64,000 nucleotides of DNA from Flavobacteriaceae bacterium (GCA_013214065.1 JABSPK010000002.1:248001-312000), one strand, 5' to 3'; positions 25,715 through 34,855 are shown, counted from the stretch's first letter. Translations and numbers: made by a program. The notes: generated by a model from the letters alone, not told the origin.

Positions 25715-27463
25715 ATGTACAGAAGTCATAGCTGCGGAGAGCTGCGGTCAGCACATATTTCGGAAAGCGTACAACTGAGTGGGTGGGTCCACAAGATCAG
25801 GGACAAAGGATTTGTCGTCTGGGTCGATCTGCGCGATCGATACGGTTTGACCCAATTGGTATTCGATCAAGATCGATCGGCTTCCGAACTGATGGAAAAG
25901 GCTCGCGGGCTTGGTCGTGAAACCGTTGTCAAGGTCGAAGGTACCGTCATCGAACGGGCCTCGAAAAACCCTAATCTGCCTACGGGTGGCATCGAGTTGT
26001 TGGTCACCCGATTGGAGGTCCTGAACGAATCGCTTTTACCTCCATTTACCATCGAAGATGAAACGGATGGGGGCGATGACCTGCGAATGAAATACCGCTA
26101 CCTTGATATTCGTCGGAATCCCGTTAAGGACAATCTTATTTTTCGCCATAAAGTATCGATGGAGGTCCGTAAGTATTTGACCGACCAAGGATTTGTCGAC
26201 GTTGAAACTCCTTATTTGATCAAATCGACCCCTGAAGGGGCCCGCGACTTCTTGGTACCCAGTAGGATGAATGAAGGACAATTCTATGCCCTTCCCCAAT
26301 CACCACAGACGTTCAAACAACTCTTGATGGTCGGTGGCCTGGATAAGTATTTCCAGATCGTAAAGTGCTTTCGCGATGAAGATCTCAGGGCCGACCGGCA
26401 ACCTGAATTCACCCAAATCGATTGTGAAATGGCTTTTGTGACCCAAGAAGATGTCTTGAACACTTTCGAAGGGTTGACCAAACACCTGCTTAAGGAAATC
26501 AAAGGGGTCAGTGTCGAAGCTTTTCCTCGCATGACCTATGACGAGGCCATGCGGCGTTATGGCAATGACAAGCCCGATATCCGATTCGGAATGGAATTCG
26601 GTGAGCTGAATACCCTTGCCCAACACAAAGATTTTAACGTATTCAATAGTGCCGAACTGGTGGTCGGCATCGCCGTTCCGGGCGGGGCCGCCTATACCCG
26701 AAAGGAAATCGACAAATTGATCGATTGGGTAAAACGCCCTCAGGTCGGGGCCAAAGGAATGGTCTACGTCAAATGCAACGAGGACGGAAGCTATAAGTCT
26801 TCTGTCGATAAATTCTATGATCAAGAAGACCTTGCCCAATGGGCCAAAGCCACAGGCGCCGGGCCGGGCGATTTAATATTGGTGCTATCAGGCGCAGCCA
26901 ACAGCACTCGAAGCCAACTGAGTGCACTGCGCATGGAGTTGGCCGAACGCATGGGCCTTCGCAAACCGGACGAATTCGCTCCCCTATGGGTCATCGATTT
27001 TCCATTGCTTGAATTGGACGAGGAAACCGGCACCTATCACGCCATGCACCACCCCTTTACCTCTCCCAAACCCGGACAGTTGGAATTGTTGGAAACCGAA
27101 CCCGGCCAAGTGAAGGCGAACGCCTACGATTTGGTTTTGAACGGCAACGAGATCGGAGGGGGATCGATTCGTATCCACGATAAGGAAACCCAGGCGATCA
27201 TGTTCAAGCATTTAGGGTTTAGCCCTGAAGAAGCCAAGGTGCAATTCGGATTCTTGATGGACGCTTTCCAATATGGGGCGCCACCACACGGGGGTATCGC
27301 CTTTGGTCTGGATCGCTTGGTCGCGATCTTGGGTGGGCAGGAGACCATTCGCGATTTTATCGCCTTTCCGAAGAACAATAGTGGTCGCGATGTCATGATC
27401 GACGCCCCTGCGGATATCGATAACGCTCAGCTTAAAGAGCTTCATCTTAAATTGGATCGCTAA
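25715..27463 (+). CDS. aspS: Aspartyl-tRNA synthetase
   Basis: This 582-residue class II synthetase has the N-terminal OB-fold anticodon domain (about 15-105; [20 protein letters not shown]), the flipping-loop region, motif 2 ([19 protein letters not shown]), the bacterial GAD insert domain (about 290-400) and motif 3 at the C-terminus ([15 protein letters not shown]). It charges tRNA-Asp. Length and domain order fit bacterial AspRS; whether it is discriminating or also charges tRNA-Asn is not evident. Confidence 0.97.
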   Translation: MYRSHSCGELRSAHISESVQLSGWVHKIRDKGFVVWVDLRDRYGLTQLVFDQDRSASELMEKARGLGRETVVKVEGTVIERASKNPNLPTGGIELLVTRLEVLNESLLPPFTIEDETDGGDDLRMKYRYLDIRRNPVKDNLIFRHKVSMEVRKYLTDQGFVDVETPYLIKSTPEGARDFLVPSRMNEGQFYALPQSPQTFKQLLMVGGLDKYFQIVKCFRDEDLRADRQPEFTQIDCEMAFVTQEDVLNTFEGLTKHLLKEIKGVSVEAFPRMTYDEAMRRYGNDKPDIRFGMEFGELNTLAQHKDFNVFNSAELVVGIAVPGGAAYTRKEIDKLIDWVKRPQVGAKGMVYVKCNEDGSYKSSVDKFYDQEDLAQWAKATGAGPGDLILVLSGAANSTRSQLSALRMELAERMGLRKPDEFAPLWVIDFPLLELDEETGTYHAMHHPFTSPKPGQLELLETEPGQVKANAYDLVLNGNEIGGGSIRIHDKETQAIMFKHLGFSPEEAKVQFGFLMDAFQYGAPPHGGIAFGLDRLVAILGGQETIRDFIAFPKNNSGRDVMIDAPADIDNAQLKELHLKLDR

Positions 27464-27511
27464 GGGGGTATCGTTCGGATTTTTAATACTTTTATTAAGA
27501 ATCAGACCTGA

Positions 27512-29293
27512 ATGGGCAAATCGAACAATTGGCTGACCCGGTTTTTGAAATGGCGCTACAAGCATATTTCGAACAAGACCTTCGTACAGCTAATGAGCCT
27601 TTTGGTAGGTTTCTTGGCCGGATTGGTCGCCGTTACCCTAAAAAACATCACCTATTTCATTCAGGCCCTGCTCAAAGCGGGAATCGTTTTTTCTGAAAAC
27701 CAATTGTATTTCGGATTACCTGTCATCGGTCTGACCCTGGTATACCTTTATGTGAAATTCGTTCATAAACAACCCCTGGGCCATGCGGTATCGTCGATTC
27801 TTTTTTCCCTTTCCAAAAACAAGGGGGTATTGGCATTGAAGAAAGTCTATGCCCCCTTGATCACGGCGCCATTGACCGTCGGTTTTGGAGGTTCGGTCGG
27901 TCTATTGGGGCCCGCTGTCGAATCGGGATCAGCCCTGAGTTCGAATTTGGGTCGGTTGTTTCATATTGACGCCAAAACCCGATCCTTGCTTATGGCCTGC
28001 GCTTCGGCCGGCGCCATCGCCTCCATCTTCCAATCACCGATCGCAGCCATCATTTTTGCTGTCGAGGTATTCAGTTTGGACCTCACCATGCTTTCGGTCT
28101 TACCCTTGTTATTGGCTTCTATCGCAGGGGTGCTTACCTCCTACTTCTTTTTGGGTAATGAAATTTTATTCAGCTTTTCGCTCAACGAAGGTTTTCAACT
28201 CAACGACACGCTCTTCTATGTGTTGCTCGGTGGGGGTACCGCCTTGGCCTCCATATACTTTACCAAAATGTATTTTGGCATCCTTTCAATATTCAAGCGA
28301 TGGCGCAGTCCGAAATACAAACTGCTGTTCGGGGGGATCGCCATAGGGATCATGTTGTATTTGATCCCACCACTGTATGGTGAAGGTTTCGCCTTTATCA
28401 ACAACTTGCTTGATGGCGACCATATCAAGGCGCTTGGCCGAACTCCGTTCGATGCCTATTTGGAAAACATCTGGGTGGTCATTCTCTTGTTGTTCGGCAT
28501 TACCATTTTCAAGGCGATCGCCATGACCACGACCTTCGCCGCAGGGGGTGCGGGAGGGATTTTCATCCCTACCATGGTGATGGGTAGTGCCTTGGGCAAT
28601 GTGGTTGCCAAGGTCATCAACAACCTTGGTCTCGGTTTTGAGGTTTCGGAAAGCAACTTCACTTTGATCGGTATGGCGGGGCTTATCGCAGGGGTAATCC
28701 ACGCACCCTTGACCGCGATTTTCCTCATTGCCGAAATCACCGGTGGCTACGAATTGTTCGTTCCTTTGATGATCACCGCGTCCATATCGTACCTCGTGAC
28801 CAAAAACACCTTAGACTATAACATCTATACCAAAGAACTGGCCCAACAAGGGGCCCTATTGACCCATAACAAAGACCAAACGGTATTGACCTTGATGGAA
28901 TTGGACGAGGTCATCGAAACCAATTTCAAAACGGTACGGCCAGAAATGGCATTGGGCGAAATGCTCAAGGGATCCGTGTCAAAATCGACCCGCAACCTTT
29001 TTCCCGTTTTGGACGGGGAGGGTAAGTTGATGGGAATCATCTTGCTTGATGATATCCGCGAATTCATGTTCGATGCCACCTTATACGAAACCATATTCGT
29101 CAACGACTTGATGCATGCACCGCCCGAACATATCTTTTATGGTAAGGATTCGATGAAACAGGTCATGCAGAAATTCCAGGACAGCGGTGCTTGGAACCTT
29201 CCGGTCATCAAGGAGGGCAAATATGCCGGTTTCGTTTCCAAATCCAAATTACTCACCGCGTACCGAAGAAAACTGATCAATTATACCAGATGA
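27512..29293 (+). CDS. CLC family chloride channel with CBS domains, both key glutamates replaced
   Basis: This 593-residue CLC protein has about 10-12 membrane segments (20-430) and a C-terminal CBS pair (about 460-590; DEVIETNFKTVRPEMALGEM and LMHAPPEHIFYGKD). Conserved CLC elements are GGSVGLLGPAVESG (126-139) and GGAGGIFIPTMVMG. The external gating glutamate (E148 of the E. coli protein) lies in GxEGP; here the motif is G130-L-L132-G-P, so Leu replaces it. The inner proton glutamate (E203) is Val186 in AVEVF. Loss of both is a channel-like rather than H+/Cl- antiporter pattern. A small membrane protein gene overlaps its end by 4 bp. Confidence 0.9.
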   Translation: MGKSNNWLTRFLKWRYKHISNKTFVQLMSLLVGFLAGLVAVTLKNITYFIQALLKAGIVFSENQLYFGLPVIGLTLVYLYVKFVHKQPLGHAVSSILFSLSKNKGVLALKKVYAPLITAPLTVGFGGSVGLLGPAVESGSALSSNLGRLFHIDAKTRSLLMACASAGAIASIFQSPIAAIIFAVEVFSLDLTMLSVLPLLLASIAGVLTSYFFLGNEILFSFSLNEGFQLNDTLFYVLLGGGTALASIYFTKMYFGILSIFKRWRSPKYKLLFGGIAIGIMLYLIPPLYGEGFAFINNLLDGDHIKALGRTPFDAYLENIWVVILLLFGITIFKAIAMTTTFAAGGAGGIFIPTMVMGSALGNVVAKVINNLGLGFEVSESNFTLIGMAGLIAGVIHAPLTAIFLIAEITGGYELFVPLMITASISYLVTKNTLDYNIYTKELAQQGALLTHNKDQTVLTLMELDEVIETNFKTVRPEMALGEMLKGSVSKSTRNLFPVLDGEGKLMGIILLDDIREFMFDATLYETIFVNDLMHAPPEHIFYGKDSMKQVMQKFQDSGAWNLPVIKEGKYAGFVSKSKLLTAYRRKLINYTR

Positions 29294-29550
29294 TGAAATT
29301 GAAATACCTAATCGTACTTATCGTCTTAGCTTCTTTTGGCGCTATCATCTACGGGTTCAATCTTGATGAGTCTGAGGTCGAAACGGCGAATAAATGCATC
29401 GGTTTCGGTACCATTGGGCTTTTTTTCGTGGCCATGCCCCTTTTTTTGTTCAAGGAAAGCAAAGGGAAAAAAATGAAAGATTACATGCTTACGAAGGAAA
29501 ATATTGAAAAAATGCAAATGAAAAACGGCGAAAAAACTGATAATCAATAA
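29290..29550 (+). CDS. Small two-helix membrane protein
   Basis: The protein has 86 residues from ATG 29290 (a second ATG follows directly). The first ATG overlaps the TGA stop of the CLC gene, implying coupling. It has two hydrophobic helices (about 5-22 and 38-56) and a basic cytosolic tail (KESKGKKMKDYM, then ENIEKMQMKNGEK). I do not recognise a named family. It could be an accessory subunit of the CLC protein or simply its operon partner. Confidence 0.7.
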   Translation: MMKLKYLIVLIVLASFGAIIYGFNLDESEVETANKCIGFGTIGLFFVAMPLFLFKESKGKKMKDYMLTKENIEKMQMKNGEKTDNQ

Positions 29551-29631
29551 TTTTCAAGAGAATTCATAGCATATTCGAACCAGTGAAAGTTAAAAAACCT
29601 ACCTTCGCACTTTAACATTTATCACATTTTA

Positions 29632-29826
29632 ATGACTGGCACAGTAAAATTTTTTAATGATTCCAAAGGATATGGTTTCATTACCAACGATGACACCGGT
29701 AAAGACATCTTCGTTCATGTCACCGCATTGAACGGGGTCGAACTGAACGAAGGCGACAAAGTAGAATACCAAGAAGAAGAAGGAAGAAAAGGAGTGGTTG
29801 CTGCACAAGTGCAGGTAATCAGCTAA
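29632..29826 (+). CDS. Cold-shock domain protein (CspA family)
   Basis: The 64-residue single OB-fold protein has RNP1 as KGYGFI and RNP2 as DIFVHV, starting [16 protein letters not shown]. It binds single-stranded RNA or DNA and acts as an RNA chaperone. It is short but complete. A TACCTTCG close to the -7 consensus is at 29600-29607. It is monocistronic with its own terminator. Confidence 0.95.
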   Translation: MTGTVKFFNDSKGYGFITNDDTGKDIFVHVTALNGVELNEGDKVEYQEEEGRKGVVAAQVQVIS

Positions 29827-29851
29827 ATATATAGTATTCTTTACGATTGTG

Positions 29852-29880
29852 AACCCTGACCTTTTGGTCGGGGTTTTTTA
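29852..29880 (+). terminator. Intrinsic terminator of the cold-shock gene
   Basis: The stem AACCCTGACC/GGTCGGGGTT with loop TTTT has one G-T pair and is followed by a T-run. Confidence 0.88.
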
Positions 29881-29897
29881 TGCGCCAAGGATTCCGC

Positions 29898-30347
29898 TCA
29901 ATTTAAATTCCTGCGTTGGATGAAAAAGCGTTTCAAGATCTCGGATGCCTCGGCTTCCATCACCCCGCTCACGACTTCGGTCTTTGGGTGTAGACTTGTG
30001 CCCATGACATTGTACCCGCGTTCAAGGTCGGAAGCGGCATAGACGATTTTGGAAATTTGGGTCCAGTACAAGGCTCCCGCACACATTTGACAGGGCTCAA
30101 GGGTAACATATAACGTACAACCCTTGAGGTACTTGCCCCCTAAAAAATTGGAGGCCGCCGTAATGGCTTGCATTTCGGCATGGGCAGTGACGTCGTGCAG
30201 TTGCTCGGTCAAGTTATGGGCCTTACCGATGATCCGGTTTTTGACCACCACTACGGCCCCCACCGGAACTTCGCCCAATGCAAAAGCGGTCTCGGCCTCT
30301 TGCAAGGCCTTTTTCATAAAATAGGTATCGTCGAACGGATTCACCAT
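29898..30347 (-). CDS. tadA: tRNA-specific adenosine deaminase (TadA-like nucleoside deaminase)
   Basis: The start at 30347 gives 149 residues (MVNPFDDTYFMKKALQEAE); an ATG 18 bp upstream adds an unlikely MHFVLL. The zinc deaminase core is present: TAHAEMQAI (His and catalytic Glu) and LEPCQMCAGALYW (two Cys ligands), with NLTEQLHDVT upstream as in TadA. It deaminates A34 of tRNA-Arg to inosine. A guanine-deaminase-like role is less likely from the context. It diverges from dxs with 61 bp between. Confidence 0.88.
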   Translation of the reverse strand: MVNPFDDTYFMKKALQEAETAFALGEVPVGAVVVVKNRIIGKAHNLTEQLHDVTAHAEMQAITAASNFLGGKYLKGCTLYVTLEPCQMCAGALYWTQISKIVYAASDLERGYNVMGTSLHPKTEVVSGVMEAEASEILKRFFIQRRNLN

Positions 30348-30362
30348 AAGCAAAACAAAGTG

Positions 30363-30370
30363 CAAAACTA
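30363..30370 (-). promoter_or_regulatory. -7 box TAGTTTTG for tadA
   Basis: Minus-strand match to TAnnTTTG, 15 bp before the tadA ATG at 30347. No convincing -33 element is seen. Confidence 0.4.
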
Positions 30371-30396
30371 CGAATCAGAATCCAATGGCGATTCGG

Positions 30397-30404
30397 TATT
30401 TTTG
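30397..30404 (+). promoter_or_regulatory. -7 box TATTTTTG directly before dxs
   Basis: An exact TAnnTTTG match that ends 4 bp before the dxs ATG at 30409, implying a nearly leaderless transcript if used. Confidence 0.4.
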
Positions 30405-30408
30405 AAGA

Positions 30409-32175
30409 ATGAAACCGTTGTTGGATGTCATAGATTCGCCGACCGATCTCAAGAAGTTGCATTTAGGGCAATTGCCTCAACTTGCCGAAGAACTGCGTAA
30501 GGCCATTATCACCGTCGTTGCTACCAAAGAAGGACATTTAGGCGCCAGCTTAGGGGTCATTGAACTGACTATAGCCTTGCATTATGTTTTTGACACCCCC
30601 AATGATAAGTTGATTTGGGATGTCGGCCACCAAGCCTATGGGCATAAATTATTGACAGGCCGACGGGAACGTTTTGCGACCAATCGGCAAATGGGCGGCA
30701 TCAGCGGATTTCCCAAACGCAGCGAAAGCCCCTATGACGATTTTGGAACCGGGCATAGCTCTACGTCGATATCGGCCCTTTTGGGAATGGCCATGGCCTC
30801 CAAAATTCAAGGGGAAACGGAACGTGAACATATCGCCGTCATCGGTGATGCATCCATCGCTAGCGGTATGGCATTCGAAGGATTGAACCACCTTGGGGTC
30901 ACCGATACCAACGTACTCATCATACTGAACGACAATGCCATTGGTATCGATCCCAGCGTAGGGGCGCTTAAGAACTACCTGACCAATGTCAAAAAGGGCA
31001 CTGCCAAAGATGAAAACCTTTTTGAATGTCTTAACCTACATTACTCGGGGCCCCTAGACGGGCATGATTTGGATGGATTGATCACGGAGTTACAGCGCTT
31101 GAAAAGACAAAAAGGTCCGCGCTTGCTACACATCATCACCACCAAAGGCAAAGGCCTACAACAGGCCGAAGAAAACCAAGTGGTGTACCATGCCCCTGGC
31201 AAATTCGATGTCGCAACCGGAGAGCGGATTCCGAAAACTACCAAGGCCCTTCCCCCGAAATTCCAAGATGTTTTTGGACATACACTGGTCGAACTTGCAA
31301 AAAACAACCCGCGAATCGTAGGAATAACCCCGGCCATGCCTACTGGCAGTTCAATGAAGTTCCTGATGGAAGCATTTCCGGAACGGGCGTTCGATGTAGG
31401 GATCGCGGAACAACATGCCGTGACCTTAGCCGCCGGTATGGCCGCCCAAGGTTTGGTGCCGTATTGCAATATCTATTCTACTTTTTTACAACGGGCCTAT
31501 GACCAGCTCATCCATGATGTGGCCCTACAAAAGCTGCCGGTCATTTTTTGTTTGGACCGCTCGGGACTTGTAGGACAAGATGGCCCGACCCACCATGGGG
31601 TCTTTGATCTGGCTTATCTACGCTGCATTCCGAATATGAGTCTGTGTGCCCCAATGGACGAGATCGAATTACGTCAAATACTCTACACGGTACAATTGGG
31701 AATCGCTGGACCCATCGCCATACGTTACCCTAGGGGAAGAGGTGTCACTTTGGATTGGCGCCAAAAATTCGAACCCCTACCATTGGGCAAAGGGCGTTGT
31801 TTGAAAAAAGGAAATACCATTGCTTTTTTGACCATCGGCCCGATCGGGAACCAAATTGCCGAGCTGATCCAGCAACGAGACGACCAAGAACGGTTCGGGC
31901 ATTACGATATGCGATTCGCCAAACCGTTGGACACGGACCTTTTAGAAGAAGTGCTGCAGCGCTACGATCATATCATCACCCTGGAAGACGGTTGTGAAAT
32001 AGGAGGTTTCGGCAGTGCCGTCGTCGACTACGTGAATGAACACGGGCATGGCAATCACATCAAGGTTTTCGGTATCCCTGACAAATTCATGACCCATGGC
32101 ACTCCAAATGAATTGTGGCAACTCGCCGGTATCGATAACCGATCGGTAACCGCCTACCTAAACTCCTTAACATGA
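30409..32175 (+). CDS. dxs: 1-deoxy-D-xylulose-5-phosphate synthase
   Basis: This 588-residue thiamine-diphosphate enzyme has GHLGASLGVIELTIALHYVF at the N-terminus, the ThDP stretch GDASIASGMAFEGLNHLG through LNDNAIGIDPSVGAL, the pyrimidine-domain signature GIAEQHAVTLAAGMA and GLVGQDGPTHHGVFDLAYL. It joins pyruvate and glyceraldehyde 3-phosphate as the first step of the MEP isoprenoid pathway, upstream of the prenyl synthase and crtY in this window. It is somewhat shorter than the usual 620-640 residues, and the usual GDG of the ThDP motif is GDA. The next gene overlaps by 4 bp (ATGA). Confidence 0.95.
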   Translation: MKPLLDVIDSPTDLKKLHLGQLPQLAEELRKAIITVVATKEGHLGASLGVIELTIALHYVFDTPNDKLIWDVGHQAYGHKLLTGRRERFATNRQMGGISGFPKRSESPYDDFGTGHSSTSISALLGMAMASKIQGETEREHIAVIGDASIASGMAFEGLNHLGVTDTNVLIILNDNAIGIDPSVGALKNYLTNVKKGTAKDENLFECLNLHYSGPLDGHDLDGLITELQRLKRQKGPRLLHIITTKGKGLQQAEENQVVYHAPGKFDVATGERIPKTTKALPPKFQDVFGHTLVELAKNNPRIVGITPAMPTGSSMKFLMEAFPERAFDVGIAEQHAVTLAAGMAAQGLVPYCNIYSTFLQRAYDQLIHDVALQKLPVIFCLDRSGLVGQDGPTHHGVFDLAYLRCIPNMSLCAPMDEIELRQILYTVQLGIAGPIAIRYPRGRGVTLDWRQKFEPLPLGKGRCLKKGNTIAFLTIGPIGNQIAELIQQRDDQERFGHYDMRFAKPLDTDLLEEVLQRYDHIITLEDGCEIGGFGSAVVDYVNEHGHGNHIKVFGIPDKFMTHGTPNELWQLAGIDNRSVTAYLNSLT

Positions 32176-32528
32176 CAACGGACAACCGCTTACGCCAGAT
32201 TGGTGTAGACTACCTTCAAATGTATGCCGATAAGTACCTCGATGGGGTCGGGGCTTTATTCGCCGATGATATCAGCTTGAGGGATTGGAAAATCCATGTC
32301 AGGGGGAAAGCCCTTGCATTGGCGAAAACCAAAAAAAACTTCGCAGCGGCAAAAACCATTGAAATCATCACATTGGACATGTTTACCCATGAACGGACTT
32401 TGGCCGCGGAACTTAAGATTACCGTTGACGGTTCCGAAGAATTATTCGTTGTCGATGTCATCAGCGTGAACGAAGCCAATAAAATCAATTCGATACGGGC
32501 CTATTTGGGTAGGGCAGATGCTCCCTAA
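32172..32528 (+). CDS. NTF2-like/SnoaL-fold small protein
   Basis: The 118-residue protein matches the cone-shaped NTF2-like fold: an N-terminal helix (LRQIGVDYLQMYADKYLDGV, then GALFADDISLRDW) and a beta-sheet end (ELKITVDGSEELFVVDVISV and IRAYLGR). Such proteins bind or isomerise small molecules, or simply dimerise. It is translationally coupled to dxs, so a link to isoprenoid precursors is possible but unproven. It overlaps the convergent dGTPase gene by 4 bp. Confidence 0.75.
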   Translation: MTTDNRLRQIGVDYLQMYADKYLDGVGALFADDISLRDWKIHVRGKALALAKTKKNFAAAKTIEIITLDMFTHERTLAAELKITVDGSEELFVVDVISVNEANKINSIRAYLGRADAP

Positions 32529-33874
32529 ACGACCCCACCCAATATACGTTGGTGCAACTGAACCGCCGCACTATCGGACAGGCTGGCAATATAGCTACAG
32601 GTATTCAACAAAATCGCGTAGGCGGATCCCTCAACCGATTGAAGGTGCTCGGGCAAGGTGTGCAAGAGCAAGTTGTGGTATTCGCTCGACTTGCCTTCCT
32701 TTTTAGCCAGTAGTGCCGAAGTATACACCTCCAACAACTCCCCGATAATGGCATAGCCGGCCAATTCCTTTTCAATTACTTCAGGCGATTGGTAGATGCG
32801 TTCGATGCTGAGCTTGATGATATCATCGATCTGGGCCGTATAGGCGCATTTATCCAATAAGGCCGTTTCAAAATTCCCGGAACGGATCGCTTCTTCGTTG
32901 GCAATGAAAATTTCAGTGGCCTCTCTGATCAGTGTATTGATCGCCAAGGCCCTTAAGTAGGCCAATCGGTCTTTGGTCGCCTTGATCTTGTGGTATTTCG
33001 AGCTATTGATATTGTCTTTGACCAGTTTGATCAGGTATTCCAAGGCGAATTCCTCCGGAATGAAGCCGCGGTTGATCCCATCTTCGAAATCGATGATGGT
33101 ATAACATATGTCATCAGCGGCCTCGACCAAATAGGTGAGCGGATGCCTATGATAACCAGACCGCTTGGCTTTTGGTGCCAAACCCAATTCCAAGGCAACG
33201 TCATCAAAGGACGTTTCCTCTGTCTGGAAATAGCCGAACTTCTTATCTGAAATATGTGGGGTAGGTCTTTTTGGCAACGACGCCTTAGGATACTTCGTAA
33301 ACGCCCCTAAAGTGGCATAGCTCAATCGCAAGCCTCCAGGCACCCCTTCTTTGGATTCGGTCAACAATTTAAACCCATTGGCATTGCCTTCGAAATCGAT
33401 CAGGTCTTGGTATTGCGTTTCAGTGAGCAGCTGCTGGTATTGTTTCCCCGGTCCGGTTTCGAAAAAAACACCGATAGCCTTTTCACCACTATGGCCAAAA
33501 GGCGGATTGCCGATATCGTGGGCCAGGGCTGCGGCGGCGACGATGGCCCCAAAATCATTAAAATGGTACCCTTTTGCGACCAATTCGGGATATTTTGCCA
33601 AGACCGCCTTTCCGGCAATCCGCCCTAAACTTCTGCCCACTACCGAGACCTCCAAACTATGGGTCAATCGGGTATGGACAAAATCCTTATGGGTTCCCAT
33701 ATGGATAGGTAGGGGTACGACCTGGGTTTTATCTTGTAAACTGCGAAAAGCAGCGGAGAAAATTATACGGTCATAATCCACTTCAAAACCCAAACGGGTA
33801 TCGTCTTGTTCAATGCGCAACCGTTCGTTACGGTCACCGTGGCGTTTCAATGATAGGAGCCGTTCCCAATCCAT
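32525..33874 (-). CDS. dgt: Deoxyguanosinetriphosphate triphosphohydrolase (dGTPase)
   Basis: This 449-residue HD-domain protein has the N-terminal RLTHSLEVSVVGRSLG and the metal-binding AHDIGNPPFGHSGEKAI, plus the conserved PLTYLVEAADDICYTIIDFED. It hydrolyses dGTP to deoxyguanosine and triphosphate and so adjusts dNTP pools or limits phage DNA. The N-terminal RNERLRIEQDDTRLGFEVDY also fits the dGTPase family. It is a single minus-strand gene. Confidence 0.93.
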   Translation of the reverse strand: MDWERLLSLKRHGDRNERLRIEQDDTRLGFEVDYDRIIFSAAFRSLQDKTQVVPLPIHMGTHKDFVHTRLTHSLEVSVVGRSLGRIAGKAVLAKYPELVAKGYHFNDFGAIVAAAALAHDIGNPPFGHSGEKAIGVFFETGPGKQYQQLLTETQYQDLIDFEGNANGFKLLTESKEGVPGGLRLSYATLGAFTKYPKASLPKRPTPHISDKKFGYFQTEETSFDDVALELGLAPKAKRSGYHRHPLTYLVEAADDICYTIIDFEDGINRGFIPEEFALEYLIKLVKDNINSSKYHKIKATKDRLAYLRALAINTLIREATEIFIANEEAIRSGNFETALLDKCAYTAQIDDIIKLSIERIYQSPEVIEKELAGYAIIGELLEVYTSALLAKKEGKSSEYHNLLLHTLPEHLQSVEGSAYAILLNTCSYIASLSDSAAVQLHQRILGGVV

Positions 33875-33940
33875 TCCCTGTTCGATTTTGATGCAAGATA
33901 CAGCTTCGTGTTAGAAAGAAATCCTATTTTCAGCACTATG

Positions 33941-33978
33941 TTAACCTAGCCCTAACCATAACTTAACCTAACTGCATT
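33941..33978. repeat. TTAACCTA direct repeats upstream of a secreted beta-sandwich protein
   Basis: TTAACCTA occurs at 33941-33948 and 33963-33970, a 22-bp period (two helical turns), with a partial copy CCTAACC between them. The region is directly upstream of the gene starting near 34007, so it may be a binding site for an unknown regulator. Confidence 0.4.
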
Positions 33979-34006
33979 TTCTTTGCCGCTTGTAAACAAG
34001 CGCGAT

Positions 34007-34393
34007 TTGAAACGAACGATAACCCTTTTAGCGATACTGTTCTCAATGACGGCCACGGCCCAATTCGATGGGCAGATTTCGGGCAAGGTTCTGGATCTTG
34101 AAATGAACGGGGAACCTTTGCTATTCGCAACGGTCAGTTTGGCAAATACCACGTACCGGACACAAACCAACCTTCACGGCAACTTCGAGTTCACCGATTT
34201 AAAGCCGGGCAGCTATGTGTTGCAATTTTCCTTTTTGGGCTATGAATCGCAAGAAATTGAAATCGAAGTCAAGTCGGGTGGTCAGACCGAGGTCCTTTCC
34301 GAAATGCATGCATTGCGCCGCAGCTCTCCAGGGTTGTCTTTAACAGCTGTTGAACAGATTCCTAGCGATGCCAAAGCTGAGAACCAGAAGTAA
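34007..34393 (+). CDS. Secreted stand-alone carboxypeptidase-regulatory-like domain protein
   Basis: From a TTG at 34007 this is 128 residues, starting as a signal peptide (KRTITLLAILFSMTATAQ); another TTG at 33983 would add eight residues. No ATG is available for the signal peptide. One CarboxypepD_reg-like beta sandwich follows (GQISGKVLDLEMNGEPLLFA to SYVLQFSFLGYESQEIEIEV), the same module that heads TonB receptors, but with no plug or barrel. The C-terminus is disordered. It probably acts in the periplasm or at the outer membrane; its function is unknown. Confidence 0.72.
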   Translation: MKRTITLLAILFSMTATAQFDGQISGKVLDLEMNGEPLLFATVSLANTTYRTQTNLHGNFEFTDLKPGSYVLQFSFLGYESQEIEIEVKSGGQTEVLSEMHALRRSSPGLSLTAVEQIPSDAKAENQK

Positions 34394-34412
34394 TAATTTC
34401 CTTAAAAAAATA

Positions 34413-34443
34413 AAAAAGGGGCCCGAGTGCCCCTTTGATTTTT
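34413..34443. terminator. Bidirectional intrinsic terminator
   Basis: The stem AAAGGGGC/GCCCCTTT with loop CCGAGT has A-runs before and T-rich sequence after. It ends both convergent neighbours. Confidence 0.88.
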
Positions 34444-34456
34444 ATAACGTTTTGGA

Positions 34457-34819
34457 TCAATCTTTAATGACTAACCCGGAATTGGAGTCTTTGTTGACCA
34501 CACTCACGATCCCGTTTTCATCGAAACGTACTTCTTTGACCACATCGGCATTCCAAAACAACCAAGTGCCCGTTCGTTTGCCCTTGAGGTAGGACCCCTC
34601 ACTCAATTTTTCGCCGGTCTCGCTAAAACTCGTCCACTTCCCATGCAATTTTCCTTTAGTATCAAAGGTGCCTATTTGACTGATCTGCCCATTATCGTGA
34701 AAATAAGTTGCCTCGACCAGATTCGTGGCCTCGTTGTGTTTCATGACTTCTTTCTTTTGGGCAAAGACGGTGGTAGTCAGAAGAATTGCGAAAGAGAACA
34801 GCAGTGTTTTTTTCATCAC
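34457..34819 (-). CDS. Small secreted MORN-like protein, paralog 2
   Basis: This 120-residue protein has a signal peptide (1-21, TVFAQ) and the same MORN-like order as the protein at 25094-25441: ATYFHDNGQISQIGTF, GKLHGKWTSF, GSYLKGKRTGTWLFW and VVKEVRFDENG. About half the residues after the signal peptide are shared by eye. A TAACTTTG -7 box at 34855-34848 matches the one of paralog 1. The function is unknown. Confidence 0.75.
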   Translation of the reverse strand: MMKKTLLFSFAILLTTTVFAQKKEVMKHNEATNLVEATYFHDNGQISQIGTFDTKGKLHGKWTSFSETGEKLSEGSYLKGKRTGTWLFWNADVVKEVRFDENGIVSVVNKDSNSGLVIKD

Positions 34820-34847
34820 GCAGAAGATTTTTAAGTTGGGGTGATTA

Positions 34848-34855
34848 CAAAGTTA
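34848..34855 (-). promoter_or_regulatory. -7 box TAACTTTG of MORN-like paralog 2
   Basis: Minus-strand TAnnTTTG match 29 bp before the ATG, in the shared TAACTTTGTAA context seen at paralog 1. Confidence 0.5.

Noticed and set aside
26300-26839. 179-codon - frame inside aspS
   Set aside because: Shadow of a housekeeping synthetase.
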